Shown: positions 49,125 through 64,000 of the stretch, piece by piece
Numbering within the stretch: position 1 is the stretch's first letter
Layout of the letters: every line of letters starts with the position of its first letter
Assembly (NCBI GenBank): GCA_954871525.1
Contig: OX940860.1
Location: forward strand, 29,544,001 to 29,608,000
DNA from: Parietaria judaica
Lineage: Eukaryota > Streptophyta > Magnoliopsida > Rosales > Urticaceae
Length of the DNA: 64,000 nucleotides
Direction: 5' to 3'
The notes under the pieces: model-generated
What the model saw: the letters and a program-made list of their open reading frames with translations, nothing else
Databases searched by the model: none
Told to the model about the DNA's origin: nothing
Translations under genes and position numbers: made by a program

Positions 49125-49642
49125 GTGTAAAAGATCTTCTACTTTTTGACCCTATAATTATCGGGTTGCTTTAGAATTTGTCTGTTTCCTTATGGGAAGA
49201 TCAATTGACTTTTTTTATATCTTAATATTACACAAACATATATGAGCTATTTTTTTTTCCACGTTTCGACATGATATTATCAAGTGCATATTGTATGTAA
49301 ATTAATCTCTATTAATTAGCTGTGTTTCCCTAGATCAATATTAGCTCTTCGTAATCTTTCAAGCTCGATTTAATTAATATACACACATGCTATACTTATT
49401 TAAATAATTGGGAAAAGGAGAGGAAAATTTGGTAGTTTGTGATTCTTCCCACGTAAAGTCACGTTGTGACTTTATGATTCATGATTTGTATATATATATT
49501 TCAGCTTTTAAAATTTTAATTAATATCGAAAATGATCCTAATTCATTGACTTTATTTTATTTAAGGAGAGAGATCAATCAAAATTATTAATGCTTTAAGT
49601 TCCCGAGAATAGACTTACGTAATATAAAATCAGGGTTATCGT

Positions 49643-50365
49643 TGTTGATGTGAATAATCACGACCAACTGTCACAAAGTGATAGCACTCTGATTATGATA
49701 GAATACGACGATGGATCTTAATTATCCGTGATAAAACCCACTTCGATGAATAGAGATACGAGATGACAATTTAGTAAAAGGTTGAGAAATAATAAGGGAC
49801 TTGTATGATTGATCGATTGCAAAGTGAAAACAGAGTAGATAACTGGTAGAATGTGTAGAGCAAGATGAATATGTCTTAAGTTACTTCGTAGGCTTTATTT
49901 ATAGCCTGAATTACAACGTTCGTTTCCTACAATTAAGTAACGGCCAGAAGACTAAGCTGATCCTCCTTTCCTTTTGCCTTGATCACCACGTGTAAAGTTT
50001 TGACGACGTGATGCCTGGTCCGTTTCCACGTGGAGGCTCCTTGGACTGGTCAATAAAGTGGAGTATGCCTATTATTTTGGGCTGCTTGGTCTTCGTGGAC
50101 TGGCTGAGAAGGTCTTCGTGGGCCTGGTCTTCGGGAAGGCTGGGTCATTGACGACTAGGCTTCGAAGAGGCCCTTTTTTGAGGCTATGGTTTCTTTGACC
50201 TTCGTGGGCTTTCCTTGGTGAATTGGGCCTTTTACGTCGTGCGTCCTAATCCGGTTTCTTTGACATCGTTTCATCCGTGGTGTCGTTGACAGCTTGTATG
50301 TCGTTTATTGCCAATAATGACAATACAATGTCGTTTCCGAGAGGGGACGAAGTCCCACATCAACA
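49643..50365 (-). mobile_element. solo LTR with perfect 10-bp inverted ends and 5-bp duplication
   Basis: A 723-bp block starts TGTTGATGTG and ends CACATCAACA, flanked by atcgt (49638-49642 and 50366-50370). On the minus strand a TATA-like ggctataaataaag lies at about 49895-49910, suggesting minus orientation. No internal sequence is present. Confidence 0.9.
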
Positions 50366-50370
50366 ATCGT

Positions 50371-51946
50371 TCATTGAAAGGTTGTTATATTAAACTGGTA
50401 ACTCAACCTCTAAAATGCATATAGTTTGATTAAAACCAAAGTAAAATAAAAATACGATAAAACGTGAAGAAATTAAAAATTAAGTACATCCAATTCGTTT
50501 CACTTTATTTTAGTATGTCCATATTAATATTGACGTTTCTCATTATAGACAAGTAGAATTTGATCAAGTACTTCTTCATTTGCTTAATGTATGCTTGTCA
50601 GTGTTTCTTTTGTTCCGTGGATGATAAAAAAACAAATAAAGTATATATAATAATTAATTTGAGTTGTTCAATTGACCACGCAAGAAAAAAATAATTAAGG
50701 GACGGTTTGATTTTGGTTTTTTATTTTTATTTTTTATGTATACTAGTTTTGAATTCAGTAAAAATAAATTTAAAATTATGTTTTTAAAATATTTTATTGA
50801 AAAAGTCCTCTCTTTTTTTCTTCAAATAGTACGAATATATATATATATATATATATATCCTTGTTAATGCCGAAAAGTGAATTTAACATAGACATGTGCT
50901 ATCATCTATAGCTTGAAGGAGAGTTGTTTATGCTTTTATATGGTTTTAAAAATAATCGCGGTGAAAGTATCAATATTATTTCTATTGTCGTCGATAAGAT
51001 CCTTTTCTTTTTTCGTGGATGGTTAAGATCTCATTCTCTGAAATTATAAGATAGTTAGTCTTTCATCTAACTCCGGTCAAAAAAGCCTCCCGGAGATCCG
51101 TTTTAAAAACCGAAATGCTCAAAGAGACGGAATAAAATATTATTTAATAATATCCCATAGCGCACCGGGGGCAAAAAGTGCGCCTCGGTTGTTCCGTATT
51201 GTTATTATTAAAAAAATTGATGTCACGTGACATTTGACTTGAAAATAATGGGTGAAAAACTAATTGAATTTGAGAGTACGGGAACTTTACCATCCAAAAA
51301 AAAAAAAAACCTTATGAACGACGATTAAAAGACAATTGGTACTTTCACAGTGATTATCCCTATGGTTTTATTATCATTGTCTTATAAACAATTATAAGTG
51401 ATTAGTGGGTAAAGGCTTGACAACGACAAAGTAGATTATTCATATCGGATTTCACGAACTGCGTAAATAAAATATCGCGTGTCTCGAATGAGAATTATTT
51501 TAAGTGATGCTGAGGAAACATTCTAGAATGAGAATTATTCAAAGAAAACCGGCTTCAGTGAAGCATTGAAATGCTTTTCACGTAGTAAGTGACCAACCAC
51601 AACAAACACACAAACATTTTCGACAGCTCACGATGGCTCCTTCATCTTCATCATATTCCACCAAAGCAAGTGTGTTAATCTTAGCGTTCGAGTGAGCCAA
51701 ATGAATTCTGATTTAACACAAGAATGACAAGTAACCAAAACTTGTTCAGATTAAGAGCTGCTTAAGAACAAGACAGTGATTCATTTCATTCATTACAATA
51801 CAATACAATACAAGCGTGATTAGTGTTACATTTAAAGAGATTACAGAGCAGAAATTCTTTATTCATGGCCCTTCACAGCACCCAACTGCAATATACAACC
51901 ACATCTCAAACCCAAACCACAAAACAAAACGAGCCAATCTTAAACA
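50371..51946. other. AT-rich intergenic region
   Basis: It includes an (AT)n run at about 50832-50860 and the probable 3' UTR of the minus-strand microprotein gene (from about 51800). No other gene was found. Confidence 0.5.
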
Positions 51947-52293
51947 TCATTCCGATCGCTGCTGAGACACCAAATTCCTCCATAGATATCGACCGCTCGC
52001 CATGTCCACGCATGTCCAGAACCCACCCTCCATGGCCGACCGAACCTGAACCAAAAAGACAAGAATCGAGTATCGCGGTGTCGAATTGAAGCGGGAAAAG
52101 TAGCGGCGGAGCAGTAGCGAACCTTAGAGAGTCGCGAAGCCGGTGAATTTGGGGATTTGGGGCTCTCGGAATTCGCGAGATCGGCAGGAATCTCGTCGGC
52201 GACGAGAGAAGGCTGCGACTTGAGGTTTCTGAGGACGAAGAAGCCGGCGAGAGTGGCGGAGAGGAATATCAAAATTATCCGCAACGGACACAT
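51947..52293 (-). CDS. small single-pass membrane protein conserved in plants, function unknown
   Basis: Two exons on the minus strand (52293-52123 and 52045-51947) encode 89 residues. The N-terminus MCPLRIILIFLSATLAGFFV is a signal anchor or transmembrane segment. A short Ser/Pro/Asn linker follows, and the C-terminal part contains GGFWTCVDMASGRYLWRNL. I recall this N- and C-terminal pattern from a small plant family sometimes labelled methyltransferase-related, but there is no methyltransferase fold at this size, so the label should not be taken literally. The leader contains a GA tract (52338-52353). Clean splice sites and phase make the gene model good; function is not inferable. Confidence 0.8.
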
Positions 52294-55262
52294 CTCTCTC
52301 TGTGTCTCTGCGCAGAGAGATTGGCGATTGTTGTAAGAGAGAGAGAGAGAGAGGGGTGTTACAGAAGAAATGTCAAAAGAAATTGGGGTACAATACAATT
52401 ACAAATACGATGGCTGCCTTTGACCTAACACGCACTTTGACAATGCCATCATCCATTTGCGATTTCATTATTATTTATCCACAAATGCTCCATTATTATA
52501 CTCCTCTCCTCGTATCATATGTCTCAACGCAATCAAGTTCGCCCAAGAAGGAGCACATTTTCCGGCGACTGGTCCAAGATTCCGGGTTGGAGGCAAAAAT
52601 TGCTTTTGTTCAGACGATTACTCTCACCAAATTTATAAGCTATGTCGTAATTATCTAGATCATGTTTCAAGGATTCCTCGATATTTTAGCGAAGAATACT
52701 TAATAAAAACGCAACAATAATATCAGAGTTTACAACGACAGTGCCGCAATTTGGTTGCACCGCTGTCGCCCCAGCACCAACACGGCTTACGCCATCGTTT
52801 TTTCTTAGCCAGAAGAGGATCGAACCCCGAGGGCAGAAACCCTAGGGTTTGCGCGAGCTAAAGCCTTGAATTGTTCTACGACCAAGCCCGCGTAGTTCTC
52901 GTGGGTATGCTCAATCCGGGATGATTAGACTAGCCTAAATAAATGGGTCTGGGCGACCCAAAACACAATGGGCCGAGGCGAGGTTCCTGATCAGGGTATT
53001 GACCTGGGTCCGAACCAGACCCCGACCCGTTACTAGACCCAAAAGAGTTCGTGCCCAACCCACACGTGACCCACAAGTCAGTAACATGGATTATACTAGA
53101 GTCTCCTAACCTGGATCAACGCCCACGTGCTGACCCGTATAAGGGTCGCTAACTTTGAGCTCATGCCGAGGCCCAAAACTTTTAGGGGCCTCGGCCAACC
53201 CTTTGGGCTCGTGGGCTTCCTTAAGCCCACGAATTGGACTAGGCCGGCCCAGGCTGATTGGCTCTTGCTCGGGCCCAATATGTGGCCCTTTTTTTTATAA
53301 CCGAAAGATTTCAAGTTTTCAACAGGTCTTAGTTTTTTAAAATTGAGGTATGTAATTGTGATAAACATCCACATCTAGTTATAATGACAAAATTTTATGG
53401 TTTTGATTATTTGTTATTTTTTAGCATAGTTATAATTCAATAAAAACAATTTTGTTGGTTATTTTTTTTTAATGGGGTGGCGCTATCGGCCAATGTTATA
53501 ATGCACTATTGCATTACTAGATATATTCAGTGTAAGAACAGGTGACACTATTGACCATGTTTACACATGTAAAGGGGGCAAGCATTTTGCTTCCCATGAT
53601 GTTTGAACTCGTGATCTCTAGAAGAGGTGAGTAGTGATGTTAGCAATTTCATTGTTTAATGTCCATTTCAATAATATAAAGTTCATTTGTAATATTGTTA
53701 TCCACAAAGGAAATGACGTCCCTGGAGAGTCATAAAGACGACAATCTAAAGCGTCCCTAGAGAAATATGGTCGGTCACGAAGGAAAACATGGACATCTGT
53801 GACACTTTCCAATTGACTGGTATATGTGTTTGATAAACAAGGAAGAGTCTTTGATTTATAAAATAGTCTTCAAACATATATGCACTAATTATGAAAACTA
53901 GCAGTACTGGAAATAACAGAGGTGTCAAATCCATTATCAGTATCCCTTTTCGAGATGTAAAGATGAAGAAGGAATAAGTAACCAGTAAAATAAACTTAAT
54001 GTTTTGTTTATCAAGTTAACTTTACGATCAACGCATTTAAGTAGATTGGGGGTATTGATGTCTTACTAGAGACCTCCCGCTATGAACAAATTATTTGAAT
54101 TTGTGGCCAACACTACAAAATCTTATTGGGTAACATGGAACTCTCTAGACGAAGCGGTGTACAGTGATGACATCACAATAATTATTATTGTGACATCTAC
54201 ACACACGGTGAAGTCGATCATGAAGGTGCAAATGGCACCACAAATCCTGGTATACTCGTGCAAGTGGGAGATTGAAGGACAGTACCCAAAATTGAGATTG
54301 AGCCTAAATGAGCCTACAAGCCCAATGGACCGTCGTTAAAAGGTACCGGTGGGCCTGACGAGTTTTCATGAAAGAATTAATTAATTAATATGATTAATAA
54401 TTAATTAAATGACCTAATGAGCTTGACCCATTAAATGACTAAAGCCCATTACGTCATTAATCACCCGTTCTTATAAATACATAATTAAGAACTTATAAAA
54501 TTCAATCCACCATCCTGCACCTTAGAGAAGTCGCCACCTTCTTTGTCCTAGTGTTTGCTTGAGTTTCTTATCCCCAATTTTGAGAGAGTCGTCATCCAAA
54601 CACCAAGAAGGAGCTAGTATTCCGATGAAGTATTTTCCAATCTACACAATGTAGAGCACCCGCAACGAAGTGGTGGGCGAGTAGAAGTTCAATACTTTTC
54701 GAATTGTGATCCGGAGCACGAGCAAAACACGAGGCCACACGGATTTTGAGACAAATCGGCCATATAGTCCAGGCGACAAAAGTCTCCGAAGTCTGGTAAA
54801 ATTTGCTACTGGTATTTTCTTGATTTACACTTTAATCTAGATTATTTATTCGAGGATATCATGAGATTTCCGCTCTGAGATTGAGATAAATCCAAAAAAA
54901 AAAAAAAAAAACCCCAACATATAATGCTTAATCTAATTTTACAAAATATAAGACAAAAAGGGAATTAATTGATATTAAGAAGAAAGTGGATATTAATTAG
55001 TTAGATAAATAAAAATCCAAAAAAGAAGAAAATGGATATGAAATAATTAATTTGTGATTAAAAAAAGTGAATCTAGAAAGTTGAAAGGTGATCATTGACT
55101 TTGTTGAATTATTAAAATTTGTTTGAAAATAACTTAAATAAAGCAAAAAAAGCCTGTCTTCTCTTTTCTCTAACTTCTCTTCCTTCCACTACTTTGGGCC
55201 CTCTCTCTCTCTCTCTCTACAGAGCTTGCCCACAAGTCTCTCTCTCTCTCTCTCTCTCTTCC
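52294..55262. other. intergenic region with LTR-like debris
   Basis: It holds the microprotein promoter and, at 52837-52850, a palindromic telo-box aaaccctagggttt. A GC-rich block at 52900-53300 and an LTR U5-like stretch at 54480-54920 ending in accccaaca follow. I could not bound any element. The CT-rich leader of the NET4-like gene begins at about 55190. No further gene was found. Confidence 0.45.
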
Positions 55263-58200
55263 ATGGTAAGTTGTTCGATCTTCCCTGTAGAAACTCGATT
55301 TGTTTTACGACATTTTTATGTGATATTCCAATTCAATTCCGCTTATTCTTCTGTTCGCATCGCTGTTGATTCAACACATCGATGTGTATGTCGTGTACAA
55401 TTTATATAGGTTTCATATCAGTTTACCGAAATCATCTTTCGCTTGGTTTCCTGGAACTCAAGCGACGATTCTGCATACAATTTTTTTTTGAAATTTAAAT
55501 TCTGGGAGACTTGTCCGATCAAACCCATGATCTCCGATTGCCGTGGCTTCTCGGTAATAACTAAGATTTAGCTGGAAATCGTGATTAAGAAGACAGTCTG
55601 TCTGCATATTGTATTAGACTAGTCGATTCCCGCGGAGATTGATTTCGTAATCTGCACTCGCCGTTGAATGCGCGTGTACTTCACGCCCCTGTTTGGGCCT
55701 AGCTAGGTTTAATGGGCTTTTGTCTTCTCCTTGGCGAACCAGTGCATGAATGTCAGGTGTAACAAGACAAAGACAATGGTTTTGTCTTCTTCTTCTTCTA
55801 ATACTATAGCTTCTCCCTACAGAAGTTGAGCTTTTGTCTGATCATTTCATGGGTTTTCGTTGAAAATGTCACAGTTGCAGAGTTAGCTGGGATTCTCAGC
55901 TCTGAGTTTGTCATGGCTACTTCCTTCGTAAGCAATAATATATCAGTAATTAGGTCTGTGTCTTGTTATAGGTTTTAGGTGAGACTTGAATTTCTGAGAG
56001 CTTCGGTGGTTCAATTCTAATTATAAAATTCAAAGCTCTCCGTCTAAAATTAATTTGTTAGAGTTGAGCATGTGATGGGGTGTTTGTTTGTCTGTCTAGC
56101 GTGACAGCCCACAAATTAATTTGTTAAAACCTAAACTACTACTTTCTGAAATATCTAACTTTGTCTTTATTTTCTTAGATTCATTCGAGTAAAAACATGA
56201 GAAGGATGGAATCAAGAAAGTCTCATTCATGGTGGTGGGATAGTCACGTTAGTCCAAAGAACTCCAAATGGCTTGCAGAAAATCTCGAAGGTAAAACCGC
56301 AACCCAGAATCGCGCTTTTGGCCTTTTTCCGAGCAATGCCGAATTTCTTTAACCAAACAAATGAGGCTTAGGGGTCACTAGAAATCCATTTATTTAGTTA
56401 ATTTGAATCTGAGCAAGAGAGAATTGGTCGCATTTATTTCTTGCAAAAAGAAATATAGGCATTTATTTATATAGCAACATAAAGATCTGAATTTCCTATG
56501 ATTAAACAGTCAAATGTAGATTTGATAAATTTAGCCTGATCATATGCTCCATTATCCAATTATATAGGCGTATTTTCAGTTTCCATATGGAGAAAATAGT
56601 CTTCAACAGGTGATCCAGTTTTTTAGCTTTACTATTGAACAACTAAATGACGAGACGGGTTTTGACTGCAGAGATGGATAAGAGCGTGAAGCGGATGCTG
56701 AAGCTGATCGAAGAGGAAGGGGACTCCTTCGCCAAGAAGGCCGAGATGTATTATCAGAAGCGCCCCGAATTAGTCTCTCACGTCGAGGAGTTTTACCGAA
56801 TGTACCGATCCTTGGCCGAGCGTTACGATCATGTCACTGGAGAGCTGCGAAAAAATATTCCCTCGGATCTTCAATCGCAGGGCTCTAATATTTCCGACAG
56901 TGGCTCCGATCTAACCACTGCGTGGCCCTCGCCGGATCAAAGATTGGGTCGCCGGAGATCGGGAACTCGAGCCGCTGGTTTTGATTACTTCCTTGGCTCG
57001 GGAGGCGGTTCCGATAATTACCAGAGAGGAGACGACGAGTCGTCGACGTTGACAGATTCCGAGGCGGAATCTGATGATTCCTCCATCAACAATTATTCCG
57101 TCGTTTCGGGAACCGGCTCTGATCAATCGTTGCAGAGGAAGATCGTCGAGCTGGAAATCGAACTCCGGATTGTGAAAGATAAGCTCCGAGCACGACAGGA
57201 CGACAACACCGATGGCTTGTCGAGAGGGCAGAGAAATGATTACGAGTACGAACAAGAGCTGAGGTTGGCAAATGAAAAGTTGCGGAATTCAGAAGAGGAG
57301 ATTTTCCGACTGAAGATAGCCCTTCAAAACACCGGTCCCGAATCATTAGAGTTAAAGGGATCGGAGATCCCAGAAGAGTTTGATCGGCCAGAGGAAGCTC
57401 GGCATTCGGACGATAAAATTCAGGCGTTGGTGCAAGAGCTGAGAATCGCGAAAGGAAGGCTTCAGGTTTCGGAGAACGAAATCACGAGTTTGAGATACGA
57501 ACTTGAGCGAAACAAGTCTCCGGAGAAAATTCGCCAGCTTCAGAATCAGCTGGAATCGGCTCAGAAAGAAATTATCACCTGGAAATCTAAGATCAACGCA
57601 GAAAAACGAGAGGTCTCGAAGTTGCAGGAGAGAATTTCGAGGCTAAAGTCGAGTTTATCAGACCGTGATAGCGAGATCATGGACTTGAAGATCGCAGTAT
57701 CGGACGCTGAGCAGAAGATATTTCCCGAAAAAGCACATGTTAAGGCTGAGATATCAAAATTGCTCGAGGAAAACGTCAACTTAGTGGAGCAGCTCAGGGA
57801 GATGGAAAATCAGGGACGCTGCTTCGAGGAAGAGATCAGAAACATCAAAGCCGAAAGGTCAGAAACGGAAGCGAGACTTAACGAAAAACTTGAGCTTTTA
57901 AAAAAAGAAGCAGTCGAGAGGGAAAACGCCATTGAATCTCTGAACAAGAGCCTCGCTTCATTGAAAACTGAGAGAGATGGCCTAAGCACAACAGTTTCAA
58001 CTCTCACCAACCACGTCGATCAACTCGATAAGCAATTGTTTGAACTCAAGAATAAGCGCGACAAGCTGATTGCCGAAGCCGAAGAGGCTCGTAAAAACAC
58101 GACGGAACTTGAATCGAGAACAGCGGAGTTAGAGAAGAAGATCGAAAGGCAGAGAGTAGAAATCTCTGACGGAGCGGAAGAAAAACGAGAGGCGATCCGG

Positions 58201-58296
58201 CAGCTATGTTTCTCGATCGATCACTACAGAAACGGCTACAATACCCTCCGTCTAGCGTTCTCTGGGCACAAGCGAATGCCGATTTTGACCTCATGA
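55263..58296 (+). CDS. NET4: NETWORKED 4-like actin-binding protein (NAB domain, coiled coil)
   Basis: Proposed exons are 55263-55265 (ATG only), 56179-56290 and 56672-58296, giving 579 residues. The NAB (KIP1-like) domain occupies about residues 16-95 with SHSWWWDSH, SPKNSKWLAENLE, SFAKKAEMYY and VEEFYRMYRSLAERYD. A Ser/Asp-rich linker and a long coiled coil (about 160-550) follow, ending with REAIRQLCFSIDHYRNGY, which is characteristic of NET4A/B. Length is close to Arabidopsis NET4 (about 560). NET4 proteins bind actin filaments at the vacuolar membrane. The isolated ATG|gtaagt exon follows a CT-rich leader; internal ATGs at 56197 or 56206 would give slightly shorter proteins that still keep the whole NAB domain. 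Confidence 0.9.
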
Positions 58297-58982
58297 GCTA
58301 CATTCAGGGTGTCGTTTTATTTTTTCTTCGTCAGAGAGTGCTTGTTCGGTTACGGGTTGAGCCACGTTGGAGCGCTGCTCGTTGCTCTACGTAAACGTGA
58401 GGTTTGTTTGTAATTTATATATATATATAAAAAGTTCGATCGTCAATTGTTTATTGAATGTGCAGCAGAGTTTGTGCTTGAAAAACCTTCAGCCTCCAAT
58501 AAATTTTTATTTATTTGTTAATGCAATATTTGTATTTATTATCTCTATTTCAATATAATAATTAAGTAAACAAGTCAAAAAAAAAAAATTGCATTTCAAC
58601 AATATGATTGAGTGATTAAATGAATTAAACTATTAAAGTAAATATGATTAACATAATATTAAATGGGGCAGGTCAAAAGTCTAATATTGAAACATGATTA
58701 ATAAATAAGTATGTTTAAGTCAATAAAATGATTTAGACAAATCAATTAGATTGTGTTTTTGTGATGTTTGTTTCACACAATTGCACTAATAGATAAACAG
58801 AGTCTAAAACATGCTTCCAACAAAACTAAACTATCTCCCGGAAAATAATTGCTTCAACATAGTGAAATCCGTAACAAAGTTTGAAATGCATTGAGATTTA
58901 CACATTCATGACGTAACCGTTCAAACGAGAAACGAAGCAGTTAGTCACCGTGACTAGTTCTAGTGCACAAGCGAGAGAGAAC
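58297..58982. other. convergent 3' region between the NET4-like and helicase genes
   Basis: 3' UTRs of two convergent genes and AT-rich DNA. No further gene is seen. Confidence 0.55.

Positions 58983-64000
<5,018 letters not shown>

Noticed and set aside
52302..52658. Plus-strand 118-residue frame upstream of the microprotein gene
   Set aside because: It is antisense to the leader and promoter of the minus-strand gene and has no domain pattern.
53460..53630. tRNA-derived SINE
   Set aside because: A weak B-box-like gagttcaaac on the minus strand was seen, but there is no convincing A box, tail or target-site duplication.
53503..54919. Solo LTR or LTR element bounded by tataa duplications
   Set aside because: TG/CA ends can be paired with tataa on both sides, but in such AT-rich DNA that match is easily chance and the ends share no inverted repeat.

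Overview
The window looks like nuclear DNA from a eudicot plant. Its genes are intron-rich with GT-AG introns of plant size, some 5' leaders carry CT/GA tracts and leader introns, the intergenic DNA is AT-rich and full of Ty1/copia, Ty3/gypsy, hAT-like and Mutator-like debris, and every recognisable protein is a plant family (CIPK, LOB-domain, NETWORKED, TIC110, inactive LRR receptor kinase). I cannot name the species from sequence alone.

Layout. 1-2.7 kb: AT-rich spacer with the end of a probable Mutator-like element and a strong inverted repeat. 3.0-5.9 kb: inactive LRR receptor kinase (+) with a 5'-leader intron and a spliced uORF. 6.9-11.1 kb: an unrecognised transcription-unit-like locus, one lysine/glutamate-rich exon followed by five tandem copies of an exon-like cassette, closed by a solo LTR. 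13-23.6 kb: a transposon graveyard with a gypsy RT/RNase H segment triplicated in tandem and broken by a hAT-like MITE, a decayed copia element, a truncated LTR element on the minus strand and a TIR element. 24.0-25.7 kb: ubiquitin-conjugating E2 (+). 26.9-28.1 kb: a four-exon gene (-) for a small secreted cysteine-containing protein, each exon short. 28.8-31.6 kb: hAT-like MITEs and a Mutator-like element with a GC-rich payload. 32.1-35.1 kb: membrane J-domain/Jiv90 protein (+), convergent with TIC110 (35.7-40.3 kb, -), whose 15 coding exons all join in phase. 42.2-43.5 kb: intronless CIPK (-). 48.2-49.1 kb: LBD15-like transcription factor (+). 51.9-52.3 kb: short membrane microprotein (-). 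55.3-58.3 kb: NETWORKED4-like actin-binding protein (+). 59.0-64.0 kb: DEAD-box RNA helicase (-), N-terminus off the right edge, with a DUF4283-like retroelement remnant in one intron. Solo LTRs with clean target-site duplications lie at 11.1, 40.9 and 49.6 kb.

The genes are unrelated housekeeping, signalling and developmental genes as expected of a eukaryotic chromosome; there is no operon or pathway cluster. The least explained feature is the cassette array at 7.2-11.1 kb: all five copies keep the same 71-codon frame and stop, and four keep a usable splice acceptor in phase with the upstream exon. Gene models here are spliced by eye; the phase of every internal exon was checked, but transcript ends are inferred.
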